Shown piece after piece: positions 25,080 through 33,127 of a stretch of DNA of 38,077 nt. This DNA comes from JAUSIF01 sp036556265 (GTDB lineage Bacteria > Pseudomonadota > Alphaproteobacteria > Rhizobiales > Xanthobacteraceae). Under the pieces are notes generated by a model, which saw nothing but the letters and a program-made list of their open reading frames with translations, was not told the DNA's origin and searched no databases. The translations under genes were made by a program, and so were the position numbers. Position 1 is the first letter of the stretch, and each line of letters opens with the position of its first letter. The stretch is taken from contig DATBJU010000084.1 in NCBI GenBank assembly GCA_036556265.1, forward strand, positions 1 through 38,077, in the 5' to 3' direction.

Positions 25080-26483
25080 ATGACGGTAAAAAGCCTTGAG
25101 GACCTCGTTCGAGGTTCGAAAAGCATTACGGCTCTTCTGTACAACCAGCAGACCGGCCCGAACGTCTACCCGGGCGTTCCCCCCGAATACACCAATTGGC
25201 GTGATGAGGTGCGCGCGTGGCAGGAAACCTGCGTGCTGTTCAACCAATCGTACCACATGGTCGAGCTGGTGGTTGAAGGACGCGATGCGTCCAAGCTCCT
25301 GTCCAACCTCGCGTACAACAGCTTCAACGGTTTCACAGTCGGCAAGGCGAAGCAGTTCGCACCTTGCAGCTACGACGGCTACGTCATCGGCGACGTAATC
25401 CTCTTCTATGTCGCGGAGAACCAATTCGTGATGGTCGGCCGCGCACCGGCGATCAATTGGGTCGAGTATCACGCCGCTACTGGCGGCTACGATGTCCGGA
25501 CCGAGCGCGACGAGCGAACGGCGGCTCGAAAGGATCCCAGCCGCCGCCGATCCTATCGCTTTCAGGTGCAGGGACCGAACGCAATGAAGGTAATCGCGAA
25601 AGCGACGGGCCGGCCGGTGCCTGAGGTGAAGTTCTTCAATATGACCAAGCTCAGCATTGGCGGTCGGACGATGTGGGCCTTGCGCCATGGGATGGCCGGG
25701 CAACCGGGGCTCGAGTTGTTCGGGCCCTGGGACGAGGGCGAAGACGTGCGTCAGGCTCTGATCGAGGCCGGAAAAGATTTTGGGATGCGGCTCGTCGGCG
25801 GGCGCGCTTACTCGTCAAACACTGTCGAGTCCGGTTGGATTCCGTCGCCGCTGCCGGCCGTCTATACCGGAACCTCGATGAAGAAGTACCGCGAGTGGCT
25901 GCCCGCCGCCGGCTACGAGGCCAAGACGTCGATCGGCGGAAGCTTCTACTCCGACCGCATCGAGGATTACTACTTCACCCCGTGGGATCTCGGGTACGGC
26001 CACATCGTCAAGTTTGACCACGATTTCATCGGCCGCGAAGCGCTCGAAAGGATGGCCGGCAAGACTCATCGCAAGAAGGTCACGTTGGCGCTGAACGACG
26101 AAGATGTGCTGCGCGTGATCGGCACCGCCTTCAAGGAGCCGGGCAAGCGAAACAAGTTCGTGGAGTTCCCGAGCGCGGTGTACTCCATGCACCCGTACGA
26201 CGTCGTGCTCGTCAAGGGGAAGCCGGCCGGCGTTTCTACTTGGATCAGCTACAGCGCAAACGAGGGCAAGATGCTTACGCTCGCGGTGCTCGATGCCGCG
26301 CACAGTACGCCGGGCACCGAGATCACGCTCGTCTGGGGCGAACCGGGAGGAGGGTCGGCAAAGCCGCTGGTCGAGCGTCACGTTCAAACGGAGATTCGTG
26401 GCATCGTCTGCCCCGTGCCTTACTCTCAGGTGGCAAGAACCGACTATGCGGAGGGCTGGCGCACCAAGGCAAAGGCGTCTTGA
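25080..26483 (+). CDS. LigM/DesA-like tetrahydrofolate-dependent O-demethylase (GcvT family)
   Basis: This is a cytosolic GcvT-fold protein of 467 residues, the length of LigM (vanillate/3-O-methylgallate demethylase) and DesA (syringate). Comparing from memory with LigM, long blocks agree: GPNVYPGVPPEYTNWR, LFNQSYHMVEL, MVGRAPAINWVEYHAATGGY, RHGMAGQPGLELFGP, RAYSSNTVESGWIPSPLPA, EDYY and KFDHDFIGREAL. Residues matching those used by LigM are kept: Tyr30, His59, Arg121 and the catalytic-type Tyr244. The enzyme should transfer an aromatic O-methyl group to tetrahydrofolate, giving 5-methyl-THF. The ATG at 25080 has AAGGGG seven bases upstream. It sits between two MetE-like paralogues, which could consume the methyl group. 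The exact aromatic substrate is unknown; N-demethylation is an alternative. Confidence 0.87.
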   Translation: MTVKSLEDLVRGSKSITALLYNQQTGPNVYPGVPPEYTNWRDEVRAWQETCVLFNQSYHMVELVVEGRDASKLLSNLAYNSFNGFTVGKAKQFAPCSYDGYVIGDVILFYVAENQFVMVGRAPAINWVEYHAATGGYDVRTERDERTAARKDPSRRRSYRFQVQGPNAMKVIAKATGRPVPEVKFFNMTKLSIGGRTMWALRHGMAGQPGLELFGPWDEGEDVRQALIEAGKDFGMRLVGGRAYSSNTVESGWIPSPLPAVYTGTSMKKYREWLPAAGYEAKTSIGGSFYSDRIEDYYFTPWDLGYGHIVKFDHDFIGREALERMAGKTHRKKVTLALNDEDVLRVIGTAFKEPGKRNKFVEFPSAVYSMHPYDVVLVKGKPAGVSTWISYSANEGKMLTLAVLDAAHSTPGTEITLVWGEPGGGSAKPLVERHVQTEIRGIVCPVPYSQVARTDYAEGWRTKAKAS

Positions 26484-26514
26484 GGCGTAGCCGCGCGCGC
26501 GGGAGCGTTGACGA

Positions 26515-27678
26515 GTGAAGCGAAGCGAAGACCGAATCCTCACGACGCACGTTGGCAGTCTGATTCGTCCGCCGGAATTGCTGGAGGCAGCGGCGGCCGC
26601 AAAGGAAAAGCCCGACGCGCAGCGGAAACATCTCGACGCAGTGCGTGCCGCCACGATCGACGTCGTCAGGCGACAGGTCGAGGCCGGCGTCGACATCGTC
26701 AATGACGGCGAATACGGCAAGTCGAGCTGGGCCAACTACGTGCTGGACCGGCTATCGGGTTTCGAGGCCCGGCCCGACAAACTCTTTGAGGCAGTCTGGC
26801 TGGGGCGCGATCGCTTTCGCTTCCGGGAGTTCATGCAGAAGGAATTTCCGCGGGGCGCCACCGGCATTCCTGGCCACGTTTGTATCGGGCCGATCAAGTA
26901 TCGCGGACACGACGCGGTGCGGCGGAACATCGCCGACCTGAAAGCGGCGCTCGCCTCGGTCAACGCCACTGAAGGCTTCTTTACCGCGGTTGCGCCGGCC
27001 AGCACGGGCTATGACGCGGAGAACCAGTTCTACAAGAACGAACGCGACTACGTTTATGCGATCGCGGAGGCGCTCCGCGAAGAGTACCTCGAGATCTACC
27101 ACGCGGGGCTCGTGCTCCAGGTCGATGATGCCGTGCTCGCGAACATGTACGACGAGCTCGTGCAGAAGAGCCGGAAGCACTACTCTGATTGGGCAGAGTT
27201 GCGCGTGGAGGCGTTGAATCACGCACTGCGCGGGATTCCCGAGGATCGCATCCGCTATCACATTTGCTTCGGCAGCTGGCACGTGCCGCATGTCGCGGAC
27301 GCGCCGCTTGAGGCGATTGTCGACCTCATGCTGAAGGTGCGCGCCGGCGCTTACTCGATCGAGGCTGCCAACGTGCGCCACGAGCACGAATGGCGCGTTT
27401 GGGAGAAGGTAAAGCTGCCGCCCGGCAAGATCCTGATTCCAGGTGTCGTTACTCACCACACCACGACGGTCGAGCATCCGAGGCTCGTCGCCGACCGCCT
27501 GATTCAGTTTGCGAAGGTCGTCGGCCGCGAGAACCTGATCGCCGGCACCGACTGCGGCTTCGCCCAGCTCGAGGGGATTCAGCGTGTCCATCCGCAGGTG
27601 ATGTGGGCAAAGCTCGAGGCGCTCGCGGAAGGCGCCCGGATCGCGTCGCAGGAATTGTGGGGCAAGAAGGCGGCCTAG
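26515..27678 (+). CDS. MetE C-terminal-like zinc methyltransferase (second of a paralogous pair)
   Basis: This protein of 387 residues is collinear with the one at 23710 and shares roughly half or more of its residues by eye, including ILTTHVGSLIRPP and the tail MWAKLEALAEGARIAS. The zinc ligands are H249 and C251 (YHICFG), E283 and C347 (GTDCGFAQ). As in its partner, the MetE N-terminal folate half is missing. The start is GTG at 26515 with GGGAG nine bases upstream, 31 nt after the LigM-like stop, so the two are co-transcribed. The paralogues differ most around residues 28-45 and 85-120, which may mean different partners or methyl donors, or a heterodimer. Confidence 0.88.
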   Translation: MKRSEDRILTTHVGSLIRPPELLEAAAAAKEKPDAQRKHLDAVRAATIDVVRRQVEAGVDIVNDGEYGKSSWANYVLDRLSGFEARPDKLFEAVWLGRDRFRFREFMQKEFPRGATGIPGHVCIGPIKYRGHDAVRRNIADLKAALASVNATEGFFTAVAPASTGYDAENQFYKNERDYVYAIAEALREEYLEIYHAGLVLQVDDAVLANMYDELVQKSRKHYSDWAELRVEALNHALRGIPEDRIRYHICFGSWHVPHVADAPLEAIVDLMLKVRAGAYSIEAANVRHEHEWRVWEKVKLPPGKILIPGVVTHHTTTVEHPRLVADRLIQFAKVVGRENLIAGTDCGFAQLEGIQRVHPQVMWAKLEALAEGARIASQELWGKKAA

Positions 27679-27680
27679 GC

Positions 27681-28373
27681 TCAACCGGCCGCGATCTTGT
27701 TGAACAGGGCGGCGAGTTGCTCCGGCACGGTGATGTGCGGATTGTGGCTCGCATCGATCTCGTAGTAGGTCCATCCCTCGCGCTTCGCGCGCTCGGCGAA
27801 TTGCCGGAACGGGTCGCCCGGCGGCGTCCGCTTGCAATAGATGTACGTGCGAGGCGGCAGGTTCTTGCCCGTGAGGCGGACCGGCGAGGCGATTGTCTTG
27901 ATCGGCTGCGGCATCCGCCGCGGTGCGGCCCACTCGACGTCGCTCGGCGCCGTGTCGGGCGGCATCGGATTCGGCGATACGCGCCAGCCGTCATCCGCGG
28001 CTTGACGCATCTTCCGTCCGTGTTCGCCCACGTAGTCGAGCAGGCACTTGCCGTCCTCGGGGGCGAACGCGTCGAGATAAACGAGCTTGGCGAGCCGGCC
28101 GCGGGCGCGATCGGCGACGCCGGTAGCAACCATGCCGCCGTAACTGTGGCCGATCAGCACGACGTCGTTCAGGTCCTCGAACTCGAGGACATTGATGATG
28201 TCCTGTATATGCGTGTCGAGGTCGACCGAAGGATTTGCGAGATGCGAGCGCTCGCCGACGCCGGTACAGGTCGGAGTCCAGAATTCGTGCCCGGCGGCGC
28301 GCATGAGCGGGCGCATCTTCTTCCAGGCCCAGCCTGCGGACCATGCTCCATGAGCGACGACGAAAACCGCCAA
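27681..28373 (-). CDS. alpha/beta hydrolase, EstC/salicylate-esterase-like
   Basis: This is a small soluble hydrolase of 230 residues. It opens AVFVVAHGAWSAGWAWKKM and has TGVGERSHL early, the nucleophile Ser in VLIGHSYGGMVATG, and a late catalytic His region (ASHNPHITVPEQLAALF). This pattern fits the EstC/methyl-salicylate-esterase and hydroxynitrile-lyase group, which act on small esters. The start is TTG at 28373, right at the usual N-terminus and preceded by GGGGGG. It is convergent with the second MetE-like gene (2 nt between stops) and divergent from the third, so it is controlled separately. Methyl ester hydrolysis would suit the setting but is not proven. Confidence 0.85.
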   Translation of the reverse strand: MAVFVVAHGAWSAGWAWKKMRPLMRAAGHEFWTPTCTGVGERSHLANPSVDLDTHIQDIINVLEFEDLNDVVLIGHSYGGMVATGVADRARGRLAKLVYLDAFAPEDGKCLLDYVGEHGRKMRQAADDGWRVSPNPMPPDTAPSDVEWAAPRRMPQPIKTIASPVRLTGKNLPPRTYIYCKRTPPGDPFRQFAERAKREGWTYYEIDASHNPHITVPEQLAALFNKIAAG

Positions 28374-28464
28374 GACGACCCCCCGTGCTGCCGCAGGTTA
28401 TGGCAGCATCGCGCGCAAGCGGGCAAACGCTAATTCATCACGAAAACCGCGAAGGAAGTTTTGC

Positions 28465-29565
28465 ATGAGCGAAAGGAGCCGGCCGCCGTTTCGTGCCGAT
28501 CACGTCGGCAGCCTCTTGCGGCCGAAGGAATTGCTCAATGCGCGTGCCGACCGGGAGGCTGGCCGCATCTCGGCGACCGAGCTTCGGCAGATCGAGGATA
28601 CCGCAATCCGCGACGTGGTCCGATTGCAGGAGGACATCGGCCTACATGCTGTGACGGACGGCGAGTACCGGCGTACGGACTGGGTCATCGACTTCAAGTA
28701 TCAGCTCGGCGGCGTAACCAGGCTCGACAACGTGATCAAAGTCCCGTTCGAGGGGGAGCACGGAAAGATTGACTGGCAGTTCGTCGAATACCGCGTCGAC
28801 AAGCTGAACCTCGATCACTGCATTTTTGGTGACGACTTCAAATTTCTGAAGTCCGTCGCCCGCGCGACGCCAAAGCTCACGCTGCCCTCGCCCAGCATGA
28901 TGCACTACCCGGGCGGCCGCGGCATCGACCGCAAAGTCTATCCGGACATGGAAGAGTTCTTCGACGATCTTGCCAAAGTCTACGCAAAGCAGATCGAAGC
29001 CCTCGCCGCGCTCGGCTCTACGTATCTGCAGCTCGACGACACCAGCCTCGCTTTCCTCAACGATCCCAAGCGCCGCGCAGCCATCGGCGAGGGAGCCGAA
29101 ACCCAGCACCTTCGCTATATCAAGTTATTCAATGACTCGATTAGGGGTCGGCCCGCCGGCGTGACGGTCTGCACGCATCTCTGCCGGGGCAATTTCAAGT
29201 CTGGTTGGCTGGCGGAGGGAAGCTACGAACACGTCGCCGAGGCGCTGTTCGATCAGCTTGCGGTCGACGGCTTCTTCCTTGAGTACGACGATGCACGCTC
29301 CGGTAGCTTCGAGCCGCTTCGCTTCGTGCCCAAGGGCAAGATGATTGTGCTTGGCCTTGTCACAACGAAAAGACCGGCCTTGGAGAGCAAGGACGCGCTC
29401 AAGCGCCGTATCGATGAGGCGAGCAAATTCGTGCCGCTCGACCAGCTGTGTCTCAGCCCGCAGTGCGGGTTCGCCTCCACCTCGGAAGGAAACCTGCTTT
29501 CGATCGAGGATGAAATGGCGAAGCTGCGGCTTGTGGTTGAGACCGCCCAGGAGGTTTGGAAATAA
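28465..29565 (+). CDS. MetE-like zinc methyltransferase, YxjG/YxjH-like (third copy)
   Basis: This protein of 366 residues has the same fold as the other two MetE-like proteins but belongs to a distinct branch. It opens FRADHVGSLLRP, as in Bacillus YxjG/YxjH-type proteins. Zinc ligands are H238 and C240 (CTHLC), E273 (FFLEYDDARSG) and C334 (LSPQCGFAS). The N-terminal MetE half is absent. The ATG at 28465 follows GAAGGAAG. It is divergent from the hydrolase (91 nt) and lies 201 nt before a TRAP operon. It probably transfers a methyl group to a thiol; the donor is unknown. Sequence divergence from the first pair argues for a different partner rather than redundancy. Confidence 0.88.
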   Translation: MSERSRPPFRADHVGSLLRPKELLNARADREAGRISATELRQIEDTAIRDVVRLQEDIGLHAVTDGEYRRTDWVIDFKYQLGGVTRLDNVIKVPFEGEHGKIDWQFVEYRVDKLNLDHCIFGDDFKFLKSVARATPKLTLPSPSMMHYPGGRGIDRKVYPDMEEFFDDLAKVYAKQIEALAALGSTYLQLDDTSLAFLNDPKRRAAIGEGAETQHLRYIKLFNDSIRGRPAGVTVCTHLCRGNFKSGWLAEGSYEHVAEALFDQLAVDGFFLEYDDARSGSFEPLRFVPKGKMIVLGLVTTKRPALESKDALKRRIDEASKFVPLDQLCLSPQCGFASTSEGNLLSIEDEMAKLRLVVETAQEVWK

Positions 29566-29623
29566 CCGCATGGACGCTCGCCACGTGGGCGAATTCCCAT
29601 GACGGGCTATATGACGCGCCCAA

Positions 29624-29659
29624 TTGTCGACCGTCGGAGCGAATGTTATAGGTCATAAC
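29624..29659 (+). promoter_or_regulatory. promoter and operator candidate for the first DctP-TRAP operon
   Basis: TTGTCG (29624-29629) and TATAGG (29647-29652) are 17 bases apart. An inverted repeat, GTTAT-aggtc-ATAAC (29645-29659), covers the -10 box, as a repressor site would. It lies about 110 nt before the binding-protein ATG. The -35 match is modest. Confidence 0.45.
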
Positions 29660-29766
29660 TAAGAGACGGGGCCCTCGGGTTTCGCTAAGCTTGGGGCAAC
29701 GCCGCACGATGAAGAACGTCTCGCGACAAGCGAGCCATACAGGCGATGAGTAGGAGGGACGCCAGA

Positions 29767-30906
29767 ATGAAATTCCATCGCATTTTTTCAATTCCGGCCG
29801 TTGCATTTGCCGGGGCGTTGTTCGCCAGCCAGACGGCGATCGCGCAGACTGAACTCGTCTTTGGCAACTGGACGCCGCCGCGCGAATACCAGAATGCGCA
29901 GGTGATGCCGTACGTCTTCGAGCAGATCGCGAAGGAGACGAACGGCGCGATCAAGTGGAAGCTGATTGCCGGCGGGCAGCTCGCCGACGGCAAGACCACG
30001 TTCACCGCGGTCAAGGACAACCTGATGCAGGGCGGGCTCGCGATCGCGACCTACGTCCCGAATCTCGTGCCGTCGCTCGGCGCCATCTACACGACCGTCA
30101 TTATTGGTCACAACGATGTGGTCGCAGCGAGCGGCGCGGCAATGGAGACGTTCTACTTGAACTGCCCGTCGTGCCTCGAGGAATTCAGGGCGTTGAACTC
30201 CGTGCCGCTCAGCGGCTGGACCAGCTCGGCCTATCTGCTTGCCTGCCGCGAGCCGGTAAAGTCGCTCGCGGACCTAAAGGGCAAGCGTGTGCGGGCGACC
30301 GGCGGAAATGCGGACTATATGCGGACCGCAGGCATGGTGCCCGTGGGCGCGACACTGGTTGAGGCCGTAAGCCTGCTTCAGCGCGGCGGCATCGACTGCC
30401 AGCATGGCGTCGCCGATTGGATGCGCACGTTCGGCTATGCGGATTTCGCAAAGTACGTGATCGACTATCCGCTCGGTCTTTCCGGGCCGGCGATTGGTTG
30501 GATGCTGAACCGCGACGCCTGGAACAAGTTCACGCCGGAGCAGAAGAAGATCCATATGAAGTACGCGGCGTGGATGAGCGCGAAGATCGCGATCGGCTAC
30601 TTCCTCATTGCCACCGAGGAATCGCTGCAGACGATCATCAAGGATAAGGGAGTTACCCTGGTCAAGGTGAACAACGCGGAGTTCGACGCGGTCGGCGAAG
30701 CCTACAAGAAGCAGCAGCGCGCGACGAACATTGCGACCGCCAAGGGTTTCGGCGTAAAGGATCCGGAGAAGATCATCGAGACCTATGAGCGACTGCTCGA
30801 CAAGAAGTGGCGCGCACTTTCGAAGGACATCGGTCGCGACATCGACAAGTTCACCGAAGTCCTGAATCGCGAAGTGTTCTCCAAGATCGACATCAACAAG
30901 CTCTGA
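29767..30906 (+). CDS. TRAP transporter DctP-family solute-binding protein (operon A)
   Basis: This is a periplasmic receptor of 379 residues. The signal peptide covers residues 1-26, ending AIA. The mature part begins ELVFGNWTPPREYQNAQVMPY, has WKLIAGGQLADG, and LADLKGKRVRATGG with R176 at the position where DctP proteins usually bind a carboxylate. I chose the ATG at 29767, which has GGAGGG eight bases upstream, over an earlier in-frame start. It is the first gene of the DctPQM operon, likely for an organic acid. Its position just after the methyl-transfer island suggests that it feeds it. Confidence 0.93.
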   Translation: MKFHRIFSIPAVAFAGALFASQTAIAQTELVFGNWTPPREYQNAQVMPYVFEQIAKETNGAIKWKLIAGGQLADGKTTFTAVKDNLMQGGLAIATYVPNLVPSLGAIYTTVIIGHNDVVAASGAAMETFYLNCPSCLEEFRALNSVPLSGWTSSAYLLACREPVKSLADLKGKRVRATGGNADYMRTAGMVPVGATLVEAVSLLQRGGIDCQHGVADWMRTFGYADFAKYVIDYPLGLSGPAIGWMLNRDAWNKFTPEQKKIHMKYAAWMSAKIAIGYFLIATEESLQTIIKDKGVTLVKVNNAEFDAVGEAYKKQQRATNIATAKGFGVKDPEKIIETYERLLDKKWRALSKDIGRDIDKFTEVLNREVFSKIDINKL

Positions 30907-30918
30907 CGCTTGCGATCG

Positions 30919-30951
30919 GGCGCGGGGCCGAGAAGTATTTTGCCCCGCGCC
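30919..30951 (+). terminator. GC hairpin between the DctP and DctQ genes of operon A
   Basis: A perfect 10-bp stem, GGCGCGGGGC with GCCCCGCGCC, closes on a 13-base loop, 12 nt after the binding-protein stop. No T-run follows the stem. It is likely a processing or stability element that leaves more binding-protein message than permease message. The remaining 100 nt before DctQ show nothing else. Confidence 0.6.
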
Positions 30952-31065
30952 GGCAAACCCCAACAAGTCATAAGCAACGACACTGCCTGCTTGAACGGGA
31001 AAGACGTCAGGGAGGATGCGTTCCGCGCGCGGGACTAGACAGTCGCTCGGACCGGCGGGGCCTTC

Positions 31066-31608
31066 ATGAAGACCGTTGACAAGCTGCTCGAATGGCTCGA
31101 GTGGCCAATCAATCTGCTCCTCTGGATCGGCCTCATCGCCGGCTTCCTGATGATGATCCATGTGAGTGCGGACGTCACCGGACGCACCGTCTTCAATCGG
31201 CCGTTCGCCGGCACCACCGAAATCGTGTCGGCCTGGTACATGGTCGCGGTCTGTTACCTTCCCTGGGCATGGCTCACGCGGAACGACAATCACATCATCG
31301 CCGGCGTGTTTGAACGTATCGGCACCGCATGGTTCGGCTATTGGATCGAGATTGCGGTGAAGATTTTCATGCTCGTCTACGTAAGCGTCTTTGCGTGGCA
31401 GACCGCAGTTCGCGCGTTACAGCAGACGCGCGCTGGTGAGGTCTGGGAAGCCGCCGGAGGTTTCATTCCGGTGTGGCCCAGCCGATGGGTGCTCCCGGCT
31501 GCCGCGATACTGATGGGAATCTACCTCGTCCTTAGGATCGCGCGAGACGTGGGACGCGGGTATCGCCCGGATCAACACAAAATCGACGTGCGGGAGGGTG
31601 GCGTTTGA
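31066..31608 (+). CDS. TRAP transporter small permease DctQ (operon A)
   Basis: This is a small membrane subunit of 180 residues with four predicted helices (about 18-40, 55-75, 95-115 and 142-160). The family motif HVSADVTGRTVFNRPFAGTTEIVS follows the first helix, and WLTRNDNHIIAGVF follows the second. The start is ATG at 31066 with a weak SD. Its stop overlaps the start of DctM by 4 nt (TTGA), so the permease pair is translationally coupled. It associates with DctM and is needed for transport. Confidence 0.9.
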   Translation: MKTVDKLLEWLEWPINLLLWIGLIAGFLMMIHVSADVTGRTVFNRPFAGTTEIVSAWYMVAVCYLPWAWLTRNDNHIIAGVFERIGTAWFGYWIEIAVKIFMLVYVSVFAWQTAVRALQQTRAGEVWEAAGGFIPVWPSRWVLPAAAILMGIYLVLRIARDVGRGYRPDQHKIDVREGGV

Positions 31609-32918
31609 GCACCCTCACGATTTCGCTCGGCAGCCTCGCTTTCATCCTTCTCCTGATCGGCCTCCGCGTCCCGATTGGCGTTTCGATGGGCGCCGTTGCG
31701 TTCTGTGGCCTTTGGTACCTGCGTAACCTGGATGTAGCGCTGAGCGTGCTGCGCGATACGCCGTTCGTGTTCGCCGCCAACTGGGATCTGTCGGCAATTC
31801 CGATGTTCCTGCTGATGGGCGCAGTCGCGAGCAATTCCGGCATCGGCACGGCGCTTTTCCGTACGGCGGTAGCCTGGTTAGGGGCGTTGCCCGGCGGTCT
31901 TGCGGTCGCGACGAACTGGGCATGCGCGGGATTTGGCGCTGCGTCCGGATCGAGCATTGCCGCCGCCGCAGTCATGGCTCGCCTCGCGATTCCGGAAATG
32001 CTGAAGCACAAGTACGACAAGGGACTTGCCACCGGCGTTTGCGCAAGCGGCGGAACGCTCGACGCACTGATTCCGCCGAGCATCGTGTTCGTGATCTACG
32101 GCATTTTCGCCGAGGTCTCGATCGTCAAGCTACTGCTCGCCGGCATCCTGCCGGGCATTCTCACGGCGTCCGTGTACATGATCATGATCATGGGGCGCGC
32201 GTGGCTCAATCCGAAGGTCGCGCCGCCGATCCGCTTCGAAGACCGCGCCGCGCTTTGGCGCGAGCGTTGGGCGTCCCTCGGCGAAATTTGGCCCGTGCTC
32301 GTCCTGATCCTCGGCGTGATCGGCGGATTGTACGGCGGCGTTGTGACACCGACCGAGGGTGGCGCCGCCGGCGCTCTCCTTGCCGTGGTGATCGGCGTCC
32401 TCCGGCGCAGATTGAACTGGCAGGGGTTCGTCGACAGCTTCAAGGATGCGATCGGCACCACCGCGCAGCTGTTCTTCGTCGGCATCGGTGCCGTGATTTA
32501 CATTCGCTTTCTCGCGCTTGCCGGCACTGCGGACATGTTCACGCAATTGATCGGAGCTTGGGCGGTCGATCCGCTGTTGCTCGTGATCGCTGCGTCGCTC
32601 ATCTATCTCGTGCTGGGCATGTTTCTCGATCCGCTCGGGATGATCCTGTTGACCATACCGGTGCTGGTCCCAATGTTCGCCGCGCTCGACCTCGATCTCG
32701 TGTGGTTCGGTGTGCTGGTGGTAAAGTATATCGGCATCGGGCTGCTCACGCCGCCGGTCGGTTTCAACGTCTACGTCGTCAAGAACGTGGTCGGGGATCA
32801 GATTCCGCTTGAGACGATCTTCAAGGGTTGCTTCTGGTTTCTCGGCTGCGAGGTGATCATCATGTCGCTCTTGATCGCTTTCCCGGAAATTTCTCTCTGG
32901 TTGACACGCGGATTTTGA
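31605..32918 (+). CDS. TRAP transporter large permease DctM (operon A)
   Basis: This is the channel-forming subunit, 437 residues with about 12 helices. Landmarks are IPMFLLMGAVASNSGIG, GFGAASGSSIAAAAVM, ASGGTLDALIPPSIVFVIYGIFAEVSI, TPTEGGAAGALLAVV and GIGLLTPPVGFNVYVVKNV, all standard for DctM. The start is TTG at 31605, overlapping the DctQ stop, with GGAGGG upstream. The substrate is set by the binding protein at 29767. Confidence 0.94.
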   Translation: MSTLTISLGSLAFILLLIGLRVPIGVSMGAVAFCGLWYLRNLDVALSVLRDTPFVFAANWDLSAIPMFLLMGAVASNSGIGTALFRTAVAWLGALPGGLAVATNWACAGFGAASGSSIAAAAVMARLAIPEMLKHKYDKGLATGVCASGGTLDALIPPSIVFVIYGIFAEVSIVKLLLAGILPGILTASVYMIMIMGRAWLNPKVAPPIRFEDRAALWRERWASLGEIWPVLVLILGVIGGLYGGVVTPTEGGAAGALLAVVIGVLRRRLNWQGFVDSFKDAIGTTAQLFFVGIGAVIYIRFLALAGTADMFTQLIGAWAVDPLLLVIAASLIYLVLGMFLDPLGMILLTIPVLVPMFAALDLDLVWFGVLVVKYIGIGLLTPPVGFNVYVVKNVVGDQIPLETIFKGCFWFLGCEVIIMSLLIAFPEISLWLTRGF

Positions 32919-33127
32919 GCGGGTCTCTGGCTTCACGGTAGGCTCCTGCCCACTTACCAGCCGGTCCGAACAGGAAGCCCGGTGAAACGAGGCGTCTGCC
33001 CCTTCATTGCTATTGACGCCAACCGGCGCCTTGCTCACGATCTGTTCGGGTGTCGAGCGTCGCCGCACACAAACAGCGCCGGCAGCCGTCGTGAACGCGC
33101 CGTGTTCGCGCTCAAAGGGAGGAAATA
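32919..33127 (+). promoter_or_regulatory. intergenic region between the two DctP-TRAP operons
   Basis: The gap is 209 nt. TTGACG at 33013-33018 followed 17 bases later by CACGAT (33036-33041) is a weak promoter candidate for operon B. The SD of the next gene is GGGAGG. I see no strong hairpin ending operon A, so read-through is possible. Confidence 0.25.

Noticed and set aside
26491..26503. Alternating CG run (palindromic CCGCGCGCGCGG)
   Set aside because: It is short and expected by chance in such GC-rich DNA; no T-run or partner site makes it a terminator or operator.
29580..29594. Weak hairpin TCGCC-acgtg-GGCGA after the third MetE-like gene
   Set aside because: Five base pairs are not enough to support a terminator.
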